Assembly: GCA_040954595.2 (NCBI GenBank)
Contig: CM082585.2
Span: forward strand, 9,858,001-9,922,000
DNA length: 64,000 nt
Direction: 5' to 3'
Source of the DNA: Balanoglossus misakiensis
Lineage: Eukaryota; Hemichordata
Below the pieces are notes generated by a model. It saw only the letters and a list, made by a program, of their open reading frames with translations, was not told the DNA's origin and ran no database searches. The position numbers and the translations under genes were made by a program. Shown here piece by piece: positions 43,484 to 55,155 of this stretch (its first letter is position 1; every line of letters starts with the position of its first letter).

Positions 43484-43880
43484 ATATAAAATATATACTT
43501 CCATCTGAAATAATTATAAATTTTACTATTTCCATTACAATGCTTATAGTGGTCCATAAAAATTTACATAAACATGAGGTACACAATTACTAATATTTGA
43601 TTTGAAACTCTGAAATTATCTTTTTAATACCACTTCTGAAATGTAAAAACAAAAATCACCATAAAAACAGATTAATACACAACCACTTTCCAATAAGATA
43701 TCTCCAGAAAGTTATTAAGTGATGACTTAGCAAATTTCTTCTATATCTCAGAAAATTTCCATATTTAGGAATAAACAAAACCATTCACACCGTTGCTTAG
43801 ACGTGTAGTACTATAAGATGAAACTTCTCGTCTTAGGTGGTCCAATAGGAGAACATACTTTCCAGACAATGGATTATTCT

Positions 43881-46800
43881 TTATCGCCGTTGTGGCCAGG
43901 TCTGGCCTTTCTTCTCCAGCAGATGACTAATGTATGATGTGATTAAGTCATCCATTTTATAACCCTGAAAAGTTAATTTGTTTTTAATTAATTTAAAAAA
44001 TAACTAAAACCACTCCCATGGCAACAGAGTGACCCTCATGTAGATGGCTTTTATCCCCCTTTCATTCAATGTAATGGTTAGACGCACTTGTACACAGAGG
44101 TTATTTATTCATAAAATAAATACGCAAAATCCCTTACCATTGGTGTGAAGCAGGTCAGTTTAGTTCCCTTGACCAGATTGCCAAAAGTGATGTGGAAATA
44201 ACCATGTCCACTGCTCCACGTGGATATTCTGGAGAATGGAAAACTCTGCAGTTTGGCTTTGGTTTTTGATTCAAAGATAGTCACGCCATGCATGCTGATC
44301 CCTATCACCAGAATCTCCGGCATTTCTGGGTGAGAATTTTGCTGAAATCAGAGACAAGAATTGTTATGAAGGTACAGCGACACCAACACGTTTACATCCT
44401 GTGTCTTCAGGAACAGTTTCAGATCAGGAAAGTTTCTTATTTAACATTTGGAGTCTCAGAACATGCAAACACACAGCGGTAGTTCAATGATAACCTTTGA
44501 AAATTGTATGTTACCTTGACATCATAGAAACTGCATCCAAACGTTGGCCACTTGCCTACGATCTTCATGAAAGCCACCTTGGCTTCAGATCGTGTCATAC
44601 CATCAGTATGTCTGCTGTGTGCTGCTTCAATCTCCTGGAAAGAAGAGTGAACATTGACACTGAATAAACACCAGACTTGCTACTGCCTGTGGTTTTAGAT
44701 ACGTACATGACAGGTTACCTGCATACAGCTTTTTCAGAACAAACCCAAGTCAATACCCCACCTGAGACATGAAGACTGTGATAGCTAGAAATTGACTAGT
44801 TAATGTGGTGATAATTTTTGTTCTTACCTTCCTCCAGTTTTCAGGAGTCATAACCGACAACAAATCTTCTGGTACATACTCTTGTCTCTTGTGACTGGCA
44901 ATCGAAATGAACACAAAAAACTATGATAATTACACTTTGACTTGGTGGGTTTTCAACGATAAAAACTCTCCCACCTGTATTTGAAATTTGACTTAATTAC
45001 TTTCAATTTTTTGGGAGAGAAACTTGCTCATCTGTTATTTTATGTCATTGCATCTCTTGGATGGTAAGGCAACTTACGAGATTTGACCAAATTCGGTTTT
45101 ATCTTCACCATATCTGACTCTGTATTGTAATGCTGCTAATTCTATTGCTTCCTCCTTACTGCAGGGATGATAACCTCTCAATACTTTGGGTAATTCCTGC
45201 AATGGTATTAAACAGCTGAATAGTATTGACATTGCTTAACCACACTTGATTATACAGTACTACAGACTTGAGGAACACACCTAAACTGTAGAAAATAGTG
45301 ACAAGGTACAAACCACTCACCTGATGATAATGGAAAACACAGTCAGCATTTACATCTTTGCCAGGAACCACATTCAACCAGAGTTTCCTCATGAAATAGA
45401 TCTGATAACTCGCAACATGGCTGCCTGAATTGCATAAAAACAAAAGAATGTTATATGCATGTATTGTCTAGAGCATTCTTTACCTACCTTGGTAGTTTCT
45501 GAGAATATGTTTCAGAATGGATTATGCGAAAAGTACCTCAGAGTTTTCCATTTTTGCTATCATTAACCTGTTCATCATACGTCAAATTACCTTCTGAAAT
45601 GGTGATTTATCTATCACGAATTTTACAGTGTAGAATTATACACACGTGCAAGTTACACACTTCTACTTCTTTCACTAAATGTGCTTTTAAAGTAGTACAC
45701 ACAGAATTTTTCAGAACATATTTTAATTCTTTCCAATTTGATAGAGAAGTGCCTGAAAGTGCAATTTATGTGCAATTATTTTGCAGCTGATGATTATAGA
45801 TAATGTAACTGTCTATTAAAATTTTTCAAGCTGACCCTAACACCACAAGTTTAGCAAATTTTACATTAACAGGAGTGTCACTTTTATGTGAAACAGACTT
45901 ACCAGCCCCTGACAATAGTAAATATCCCACATCAACATCAGCTGCAAGTCAAGTTTAAATGTCACAAATGTTTGATCAGTTCAAGGTCTCAAGCAAACAT
46001 TTCTAAAATCCAGGAAGGTATTGATCAGTGTAAACCATAGTATGCTATAGTTGATTCAAAACCAAGTGGGTCGCTGAAACCAAAATTACAAATTCTAGGA
46101 AGGAATATTTTCAACACGGAATGAAGTGTTAGTACTCACATTCAGAGACTTTACAGCAGAGGCAGGAAGCTTTTTGGGGGAGAGAAGCATGCAGTCTTCT
46201 GAAATGCAAAAGGTTCATAGCAGCTAGAGACTGTGTTAATAGCAGGATCAGATATTACCAACCCACCAGTTATGGCTGGGGTATGATTGCAAGGGATAAG
46301 TGTCCAGGAGGTAACTGCCCTAGAACAGTTGATCATTGCAACACACTCTTGGTCACCTGGCAAACAGATGATTAGGTTATTGTAGATTTTGATATCTATC
46401 AAAAGAGAAGAGGGATTTTCTGCAACAAGTCGCATTTTACTTGAGGTAGACCAGAATGACAAAGAAACCAGAAGACTTAGAAATGCAAGGGTAAGTAAAA
46501 AGTTGTTGTCAAAAGGAGATAGCAAGTCCTATTTACAGTAGGACATGTATTTTATGCAGCATTTTTCCAGAAGTATATGTTCTGGATTTAGTGTCAAAGG
46601 CCACTCACCTGATTCTTTGGATTTCATGGTTCTTGTCCAATCAATAGCATTGCCAACAAAGTCAAACAGGAAGTCATTGTCGGGAATGCTGAGAACTGGA
46701 AAAAGTGGATGATCGCAGTTAGATTGACTGATGCTTAGAATTCATCATTATATAGTGAGATGGTTTGAAAATGCTGATTTCTTCATAGTAGGAATAACAT

Positions 46801-46946
46801 TACTCACCTTTGTCTGCAAAGTTGACAAACAGGTTGAATCCTTCTCCAGATAACAGTTTGACATGTTGTACAATGAGTTGCGATAATTCTTTGGCTCGGG
46901 TCCAGTAATGCACAACAAATGGCTGCGGTTGAAACAGAAATAATGT

Positions 46947-47032
<86 letters not shown>

Positions 47033-48509
47033 ACCACAGCTGTATAGGATAATGGGAATTGTTGACCTTCCTACCTGTGTAGCACCATTTGGGAAATGTA
47101 CCAAATGGGTCATTTCCTTAGATTTATTCTGCACTGCGTTGACTTCGATCAAATTTGGCGGCTGTTTGCGATGACCTGTTTTCAGTACGCTCTGAAATCT
47201 GGCATAGCTCTGGTTAGCCTCTTCAATACTCTGCCTGGATAAGAGAAACTTCACCAGGTGTGGGAGAAGAGTTTCGCTGCATGTGAACAATCCTGTCACA
47301 AGCAGCATCAATTCCCAGCATCTCTCTTCAGTATGCCTAAGTAATGAATGAATAAATGTTTATTTATTTGAAAGGTAGCATGATGCATTCATATGTTCCT
47401 AAAGAACTAGGAATGTGATTGGTTTTGTATTCTGGACAGTTACAGCATGTCATGGATGCACTGTTAGAAAATGGTATGTTGACCACATGACTTGAAAATG
47501 ACAACAGCACTACAATTTCTTCACACACACTTACTTATGTTTGTTGTGGGTGAGTTGTTTCATAATTTGGCAGTACACCTCATCCCTCAGAGGTTCAAAG
47601 ATGATAGCTGGTCTGAATATGTGGTCCGTCACTTCAGTGTTTCCACGACTTCTCTTCAGGTCATTGATGTAAGCCAAGATCAGTGAGATTTGTTAAAGAA
47701 AACACTTGAAATAATCTCTTAATTAAAGTTCCATCATATTTGGCTTATTCCAAAATTTCTATATGTTGCATATCAAATGCCAATCTGATTAAAATCAGAT
47801 GTAGGGTACGCTTGGTTTACCATTACCCGTGATTGATTTACTGTTTAACTAGATTATTGCGCCTGAAAGGATATATGTATAGATGTGGACTGCCTGTTTT
47901 GCAAGGTCTTGGTTGATGAGGGTTTTCTTCAGGAGTGGTTCTTTGATGGGTTCTTTGCTGTAGCTCCACAGTTTGTCTTCTGTGTGGTGTCGGAACATCC
48001 CTTTCTTGACAGGAGGTCTGCAGTAAATCAATTAATTAATTAATTAATCAATCAATCAATCCATCCATTGTTATGATAATACATAATAACTGCACAAGAC
48101 AATTTCAAGTCTCTTATTGGTTGAAAGAAAATCTTGTCATGTTAACATGCTTCAGCCAGACTTACCTGAAGTAGGTATGAGAATACTCTTCTAGTGTATG
48201 AAGTGCAGCTTGGTCTTCAGCATTTGTTTTCTCACCTCCCATACTAGAAGCCACGACTTTCTCTCTTGGACTGTACTGAACCCCACTTGTGTCCTTCACA
48301 TCTTGGTGGGTGATCTCTAACACAGCCACTGCTTCTGCAGTGCTGGCGTTTTTGTCAGATTCTCCGCCATGACCTCCTGACGTTCCCTCTTTCTTCGCAT
48401 GCCCGTCAGTTTCCATGGCACCCTTTTCTGGTTTCGAGTCAGACACGCTAATTTCCACTTTAAGTTCACTTTTCTGGGCTGTGTCTGAAGAACCCACATT
48501 TGTTTCCAT
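43881..48509 (-). CDS. Motor-less myosin VII tail-like protein (MyTH4-FERM only), 12 exons
   Basis: Partial paralogue of the neighbouring MYO7A. Exons: 48509-48166, 48017-47875, 47682-47535, 47336-47075, 46922-46808, 46695-46609, 45424-45321, 45196-45078, 44894-44828, 44634-44515, 44341-44138, 43964-43881; 1797 nt, 598 aa. The start ATG has context ACCATGG, and an in-frame TAA lies 18 codons upstream (48563-48561). About 100 residues of Ser/Glu/Lys-rich, probably disordered sequence lead into [12 protein letters not shown], where homology to MYO7A exon 31 begins. MyTH4 ([15 protein letters not shown]) and FERM ([18 protein letters not shown]) follow, ending [13 protein letters not shown]. Exon lengths match MYO7A exons 32-42 closely (115, 87, 119, 67 and 204 are identical). 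No motor, IQ, first MyTH4-FERM or SH3 sequence lies upstream. All splice sites are canonical or a conserved AT-AC pair, and there are no stops, so it looks functional. Role unknown; family MyTH4-FERM units bind cargo adaptors and microtubules or membranes. Confidence 0.92.
45903..45941 (-). other. Candidate in-frame 39-nt microexon in the MyTH4-FERM gene
   Basis: Flanked by an acceptor ending CTTGCAG and a donor GTAAGT, between the exons ending KESG and beginning SHVASY. It enters and leaves in phase 1, so it would add 13 residues ([13 protein letters not shown]) without changing the frame. MYO7A has no counterpart, so it is probably alternative if real. Confidence 0.5.
46948..47031. repeat. 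(GAT)n trinucleotide repeat, about 28 units
   Basis: An uninterrupted array that fills more than half of a 152-bp intron of the MyTH4-FERM gene (46923-47074). On the transcribed strand it is (ATC)n, ending about 25 nt before the acceptor of the next exon. Open frames of poly-His or poly-Ile across it are artefacts. Confidence 0.95.
47683..47874 (-). other. U12-type AT-AC intron of the MyTH4-FERM gene
   Basis: In gene orientation it begins ATATCCTTTC, has a branch-site-like TTTCTTTAAC and ends TCTCAC; the adenosine-to-AC distance is about 10 nt. Joining ACA T to TG ATC TTG gives [11 protein letters not shown], the counterpart of MYO7A LSFLAIMKYMGD. Length 192 nt, phase 1, same position as the MYO7A AT-AC intron. 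Confidence 0.93.
48026..48060. repeat. AATT/CAAT tetranucleotide repeat
   Basis: Short simple repeat just upstream (in gene orientation) of exon 2 of the MyTH4-FERM gene. Confidence 0.85.
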
Positions 48510-51504
48510 GGTAATTCGACTTCTGACAACACTTTCTAAGACTAGCCTTTCCACTTGATCTTATCCAAGCATCAAAGTTATGTTTGGCCTACAGAGTATG
48601 ATTTGGCGCATTTAACACACATACAGCATTCATAGAACTTGGGGATGAAAATGATCTTTTCAACTACCAGTTACCATGCAATCCTGACAGTAGAGCTCTA
48701 AAGGTTTGATAGGATAATCAACACAAAACTTGGTCAACTCTGAAATCAAACCAAAAGTATCATTATTAGAAGAGGTTTGGTATTTCCATAGAAAGTTTTC
48801 AAACAGCAACGTACACATGAAGTGATGAACAAGCAGCAACTGAGTGGCATTCTTAGGGAAATATGCAGTGACAGCTATGTTCATGGGGCACATTTTATTA
48901 CATTTCAAGGATTTAACTTTGTATGCAAAGAATGGCTTATAATACAGTACATTTCATTGTGTCTGGTGTAAAGGCCAATAAAGCGTGAACTAACCTTATG
49001 GTATGGGTCATACAGTCACAGAGAATACACTGTCTAGAATACAAAACCAATTATGTTCCCAGTTCTTTAGGAACATATGAATGCATCATGCTAACTTTCG
49101 AAAAATCACATTTAATCTTCCTAACGATATCAATTAATGAAAAAGTTACTGCTACACCATGGTTTGGTCTAATAGTCAGATTTTTAAAATAGAAGCAGTG
49201 TAAAATATCCACAAATGTGAAAAAAAAAAAACATTCTGAAGGTGTTCACGATTTGAATGGATTAATCAGAGCATAAAAAGTGACCTCTGAACTCTGTGAC
49301 CCCCACAGATACTTGGGTATTATCACTCTTTCACAACACACAGTGTAGAACACAGCTAAAACATTTTGCCTTTGTTGCGATACTTTAAAATTAAAGCATT
49401 GAAATCATGAATTTTCTATTTTTGTAACACACTGCATAGCAGAAAGTAGGCTGTTGGGGTTGCTATAAACTTCAACATCTCTCCAACCACTCCCCTCACA
49501 TAAAAGCAGCAATAAAATCGTGTGTTCCACTTGTTAGTCTCTTGGCCAACTGGTCCTACTGACTGAATGACCTGTTTTTCGGGTAGAGAGAAATTAATGC
49601 CATGCTATGCTAAACTTTCATTTACATTGCTGAAATTTTTCCTAGCATTATTTACACATGAAAAGGGTTACTTACCCCAATCACAAGACAAATGTTACAC
49701 ATACGCGATCCAAAATATGAGGGTGGGTCAAACCTGACCGGTCAGTCAGTGTGTGTATATGCGCAGACATAAAGTGAAGAGGCCTTGGCTTTTTGTGTTG
49801 AAATATTTCGAGTAGCGATTCTTTTCCTTTTACTGTCATGTGTTTGTAAACAAATATTTAGAATGACAAGATGCTAGTTTTATGAAGCTGCTTGGGAGAA
49901 AGTAATAGCCACGAAACTGACCTCAATATTTGGTAAAAAATCAAGTTACACACAGGTCAGCTGAATTGAATCAGACAAGAAAAGATATCTGTTTTTGACT
50001 GATCATCACTAATACAGTATATAGCGACTGGTATTAAAAACTTCACCACAAAGACATTGATTTGTTCTTTCATAGAATTGTAATGCACTAAATGTAACAG
50101 CAGGCCACCTACTAGTCTCACGTTTCGACTTACATATAAAAGCTCGGAATCCACTCATACAGCTGACCTGTTCAATTGTGCTTTTCATATTAAAGTATTG
50201 TGAGAGTGACGCATTCCATTTTTGGCTGCGTGTCAATCATTTGCACAACTTTTTAGGAAAAATAATGGCTTTTTGATACTGTCGTCACACAACTATTGTA
50301 TGACATTTGTGGAATTCATGGTAATTAACAACTCTATCTCTTTTGCTGAAAGCTTCTAATGACAAAATTCTGTTATAACAATAACATTTCAATTCATGAT
50401 TGTCTAGAAGCCACATCATGGAAATCCTATATGTCATCAACACAGACTTATTGTAACCATGGTAACACTAAGATAATACCTGCTACACCATTATAATCAA
50501 ACTGATTTAGCTCTGCAATACTTTAATGCTGAATACTAGTGTTCTATCAAGTACATGCAGCTCTCAACCAACCATTTATTTTTCACAATGCAAAGATTTG
50601 GGAACTGATTTTGTTTTATTCCTATCAAAAAAAAGTAAGTGCGTGCGCTCAAAGGTATTCACTTTCAAGCATGTAAACAACACCCAGCAGTTATCCGTGA
50701 CCTCAAACCAGGTAAACCACAGTTCAAGGTTTCTGCAACACTGCAATATTTTAGCGCCACTTAATCAAAGACTTAACCATAAAAAAGCACCCTCTTCCAC
50801 TTTATTATGTCATGTTTACATTTCTGCAACCTGTGTTAAAAGTGTACTTTTCAAACAAGCCCAGCCTACATGTACACAGGTGTGTGCGTAAGCCAGGGGG
50901 CAGTCAGCAGTCTTCAAACTTCAAAGCATCCAATCGAATCCCAAGAAAGTGTATCGCTGAATGGTATGCGGACTTACCTTCACCTGTTCGCTGTCAATAT
51001 TCAAATTCGTGTCCTTAAACCATGTCCTAATTAATTAAGTAACACTTACCATTGACAAAATCACGCACTCAACACTTATCGATTTTCTATCTTCACTCTG
51101 TTTCGTACACTTTCATATGTAAATTTTCGCGCATAATGTTTTTGCCTCGATCTGGATACCGGAAGTCTCGTTTTCGGTTCCAGGGAAGCAGACGACATTT
51201 ATTACATTTCACTGTTTACGACGACGTCTGGCGTTTTACTGAAACTTCTCAAAGGTAACGTTCTTTTATCACGCCTTTCACACAAAATTGATAATCTTGA
51301 TTGCTTTATTTAACTCAGGTAGAATGGTGGCAAACGTATTTTCGAAAATCACATATTTCAGAGTCTCTCTAGTACCTCCATGGTAACATGAGCATAAACA
51401 TAGCCACACTTGACAAACAGGTACATGTAACTGCATGTAACAAACGAACGTATTCATTTTACATCATCTTAATACAGAATATACTGTCTTGGTTCGTCGT
51501 TGAA
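48510..51504. other. Head-to-head interval between the MyTH4-FERM and coiled-coil genes
   Basis: No coding exon recognised. Minus-strand donors at about 50977 (GAAG then GTAAGTCC) and about 51045 (AATG then GTAAGTGT) could end alternative non-coding first exons of the MyTH4-FERM gene. A possible acceptor ending CTCTGTAG lies near 48592. Nothing resembles a myosin motor, SH3 or MyTH4 domain, which supports the motor-less reading of the downstream gene. A shared promoter near 51.0-51.3 kb is plausible. Confidence 0.55.
50978..51504. promoter_or_regulatory. Probable bidirectional promoter region
   Basis: The presumed first exons of the minus-strand MyTH4-FERM gene and the start codon of the plus-strand coiled-coil gene (51505) lie within about 500 bp of each other. 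No core promoter element is distinctive; this is inferred from spacing. Confidence 0.35.
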
Positions 51505-54032
51505 ATGGATTCCCCATTTCGTTTGGAAGTCATTTTTGACACCATACAGGAATTACAGCAAGGTGGGTTGAAACTTGAGACTATTATGATACAAATTTGA
51601 AATACATGTAATGTGGATAAGTTAGTGCACATCACTGTTGAACATCTTTAGTACCCATTTCAGTTTTCACCAGGATGGGAAGTTTAATACTTGATCTGAT
51701 CTCAGCATCCAAAAATATAAGACACACATAAAAATGAGGTAGCATATAAATAGCTACCACGCTAGCTCAAAAAGTATTCACATGATGATTCGTATAATAA
51801 ATTGTTACATTTATAAATGCTGATCCGTTCATCTCTCCTCTTTTAACAGCAAAGGCACTGAATGAAAAGAAACTGAATGAGATCAGAAACAACAGAAGAA
51901 GCTTGGAAAATAAACTTGATGCTGGTAAAACCCACAAGAGAGATTTTATCTTGAAAACATATATTCTCTATGAATTCAACTGACTTTTATTTAAATTGAA
52001 TTTTAACTGCCAGTTTTTTGGATAAATAAAATAATAAAGTATTGAATTTATTTTCAGTTTCAGCCAGACATGCTCAAGCCAGTGACACCAATAACAAAAT
52101 GGTGGAAACTCTTAAAATTGCTCAACACAAAGTGTCTCAGACTAAAAGTCACATTGACAGGTAAGTCACAAAAAATAATGAATAACTGCAATATATAATG
52201 CTGTACATGAAGATTTGCTTTACTTTTGATATATTAAGAATTTTATTTTCCACTATGTTACAAAAGGCTTAACATGAAAAAGAGATGATGCCAAAACTAT
52301 AATCATTCCACTGTAGATTAGTTTTAGCTTGAAAATTTTCCAGCTTGATTTGATGCTGAAAATAGTTTACATTTTCTGTCAATTGCTAGTCAAGAAGAAG
52401 CCAACCAGATTATAGGTAGAAGAATTAAAACTTTGAATGAAAAGGTGCAAGAAGAAGAGGCGAAGCAGCAAAATGAAACGTGTGTATTAAATCATTTTTA
52501 CTGGACTATTTTTTACAATCTTAATCACAACACTATTTCTGCAGAATGTTTGCTCTGAGGAAGTGTTAACTTATTTCTATATGAATGAACACTGACTAGC
52601 TTTTATGAGTGCAAAAGTGCATTTGTGTGACTCCTGCTGATAAAAACATGGTGTACACAAATATTAATTGTACTAAAAACATTTTAGCAATGAACCAAAG
52701 GATTGTGACAACAAAAATTCAATTTATTTTCAATGTACAGGAACGCCTTTGAAGACAAACTCACAGAACTGGCTTCAAGATTCATCAATGCAAAGGACTA
52801 CTATGTAAGTAGTCTCATAAATCTTCTGTGCAGATCCCATTATCCTCAAAACTGTAAACAAGATGAATAGTAGGAAGTACAGTGGTTAGATAGTCAAACC
52901 AGAAATTTACGAAGTTCTTGGATTATAGATTTATGGATGGAAAAATGTTCTTTTACTTTGTGGCAACTGTAATGATTTGGTTAAAAGAATAATGATTATT
53001 ACATTATTGTATATTAACTTGAAGCTTCCAGACAGCCTCTCCAGTAACATCAATGAAATCACTGAGAAGCAAAGTCATCTCAAAGATCAAGGTAATACAT
53101 TCATATTACAGGAATCCCAGTTGGCATTCATGGAATTTTGTTATTTGTTAGTACCTTCTCTGTCATTATAGCCTTGCATGCACATGGTAAAGTTTGAATT
53201 TATTCCAGATTGATTGATTTCTCTACTTAAAAATTATTCACATTATTCAGCTCAAGAAAATGAAGACGAATCACAGAAATTGTCTGAGCTGTTGCAGCAA
53301 ATGAAGGTGGAAAGTGAGTCTGACAAGAAAGAAAATGAAATCTCATCTGAAATTCAAGTTGAAACATAGTAAGTATGCGATTTCCCCTCTATATTTATAG
53401 TGAACTGAGTATTTGTTATTAAAACCATGTGTTTTGACATACATGGTCAGAAAATATCCCTTTTCAATGGTGAATTGTGCAGATTCAGACAACCATTTCC
53501 GATGATGTACATGTACACAAAACATTGACTACTTTATTTTGCTATTTGTTCATGCATTTCCACAGCAACATGTTTGTAGAGTCGTATCAGCTGGCCTGCA
53601 TAAAACTGAAAGAGCTTAAAGATGAAGAACAAAGGCTGACTGAAGAAACCAACAGGTAATTTATGATTGCAAATTGCTAAGTGGACAGTAAGAAAAGTTC
53701 ATTCTGACAAATAAAAACAAAAGTATTCAAAACTCTGCGTTATTGGTTGGGGGCACTATTCAATTCTGCCAGGTTCCTTTGTTATTGCAGTATACATGTA
53801 TGTACTTTGCAACCATCAACAAGCTATTTAATATGACTGCTTTAGATATCATTATTCGATGACAAAATATTGTTTGATAGCATTCCCAGTATATACTTTT
53901 AACTACAAATATCAGCTAACTTTCTTTAATTCACACACTTCTTCTAGGCTGTCAGATTGGGTTTCACCAATGGAATCCCAAGCATCAGAAGAGCATGTTG
54001 GCCATCAGGAAGAGCTGGAAAATGAAGAGTGA
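51505..54032 (+). CDS. Small coiled-coil protein, 9 exons
   Basis: I cannot name this protein. Exons: 51505-51562, 51850-51924, 52058-52160, 52390-52479, 52741-52804, 53025-53091, 53251-53368, 53566-53655, 53948-54032; 750 nt, 249 aa, with all phases joining and canonical GT-AG sites. It starts MDSPFRLEVIFDTIQELQQ and is then almost entirely charged heptad-type helix (for example ALNEKKLNEIRNNRRSLENK and QIIGRRIKTLNEKVQEEEAK). The Glu-rich tail ends ELENEE. No other domain, signal peptide or membrane segment. Size and layout resemble small CCDC proteins such as CCDC172, which starts with a similar short hydrophobic helix, but that similarity is too weak for a name. An in-frame upstream ATG at 51388 gives a longer reading that looks intronic or untranslated. 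Confidence 0.85.
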
Positions 54033-54228
54033 TCGGCCCTACTGGTATGGTAAAACCTGTCCATACTCAACCTTGGCACCCCAGTAAACCAGAAACCTGG
54101 TTATATACTAAACCACTACCAGTCTCTGCCTATGATAAACCAAATGTGTTATGAGCTAAAGTTTGCTCAATTCCTTATTATTATTTTTTTACTTTCTATT
54201 TTATTGTTTGTTATGAAAATTTCCTTTC

Positions 54229-54234
54229 AATAAA
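54229..54234 (+). terminator. Candidate poly(A) signal of the coiled-coil gene
   Basis: AATAAA about 200 nt past the stop codon, followed by TGTTTTGGTATGTTCATG, which suits a downstream GU-rich element. Confidence 0.65.
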
Positions 54235-54437
54235 TGTTTTGGTATGTTCATGCCAATATTACAAACAAGTATGTTCATTTCTTGCCATTTATTTTACTTT
54301 TTGACTTTGTCCGTCATTTTAACTTTATCTATCACACACATCCACTCACAAGCAAAGCATAGTATAGTAGGGACATAATACACACTCCCATTATACCTTT
54401 GAAAGAAAACTTAGGCGTATAGAAGCCAGAATATAAT

Positions 54438-54443
54438 TTTATT
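54438..54443 (-). terminator. Candidate poly(A) signal of EFHC2
   Basis: Minus-strand AATAAA about 715 nt past the EFHC2 stop. Confidence 0.45.
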
Positions 54444-55155
54444 CACATTCAAAGAAATGTGGTTTTGTACATAGAATTACAATTCTTTTTACGGTACACA
54501 ATTATAACAAAGCCATTAATTTTTTCTTTACAAATGTACAGTTGTCAGAAGTTTACAAAATAAGAGTTTGGTTCTGAGCAGCAAGAAATCACCTCATAAA
54601 AGTTATTCAGCGAGAAAATTGGTTAATAATTGAATGACTGGTATAAGGTAAGTTTTCAATCAAATGGTTGTTGGTCCTTTACATAGCCTGACTCTTAATT
54701 GTGGTAAAATGATAGCAAGTCAATAATTTTTAAAAGCCATAAAATGCACTGACTGAGTTGAGACAGCTTGTAAATGAAAATCCAAGACCACACGCTGTAC
54801 ACTGAATTGTCTCAATGAATGTATACTGTCATGTAGTATACATGTTAAAAACAAGCAGACAACAGATTTCAAAAAACTGTCTGCACATAGCTGATTGGAC
54901 GGACATGGATTATATTAAAAATAAAGTTAAAATAACAATCAAATACATGTAAATGTACAAAAATCTTCTATATGCAGTGCAGAATTAAATTCTGCTATAG
55001 CCTATGGCATTCAGCAGTTCTACAATTATTTTCCATATCGTAATATAGAACAAGTCCTTATATTTACATAAACATGTTAGACATCCAACTTTGTTTTCTC
55101 AACCATGAATACTTAATAGCTAGATGACAGAATTTGAAGTACTGCATCTGCTGGC

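Larger units (their letters stand above)
42142..43880. other. Convergent 3' untranslated regions
   Basis: The plus-strand TPR/SGNH gene and the minus-strand MyTH4-FERM gene end toward each other. A plus-strand AATAAA at 43009-43014 with GT-rich sequence after it and a minus-strand AATAAA at 43478-43483 are good candidate poly(A) signals. The two 3' UTRs would then nearly meet but not overlap. No coding exon seen. Confidence 0.65.
54033..55155. other. Convergent 3' untranslated regions (coiled-coil gene and EFHC2)
   Basis: No coding exon. A plus-strand AATAAA at 54229-54234 with a GT-rich stretch after it fits the coiled-coil gene. A minus-strand AATAAA at 54443-54438 fits EFHC2. The two transcripts would end about 200 bp apart. 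Confidence 0.65.

Noticed and set aside
46804-47037. Poly-isoleucine open frame
   Set aside because: Another frame of the same trinucleotide repeat.
46748-47311. Long minus-strand open frame with a poly-histidine run
   Set aside because: It reads through a true exon of the MyTH4-FERM gene (47336-47075) into the intronic (GAT)n array; the histidines come from the repeat.
43881-48509. Possibility that the tail gene is a processed pseudogene
   Set aside because: It retains introns at MYO7A positions, including the AT-AC intron, has intact splice sites and no stops.
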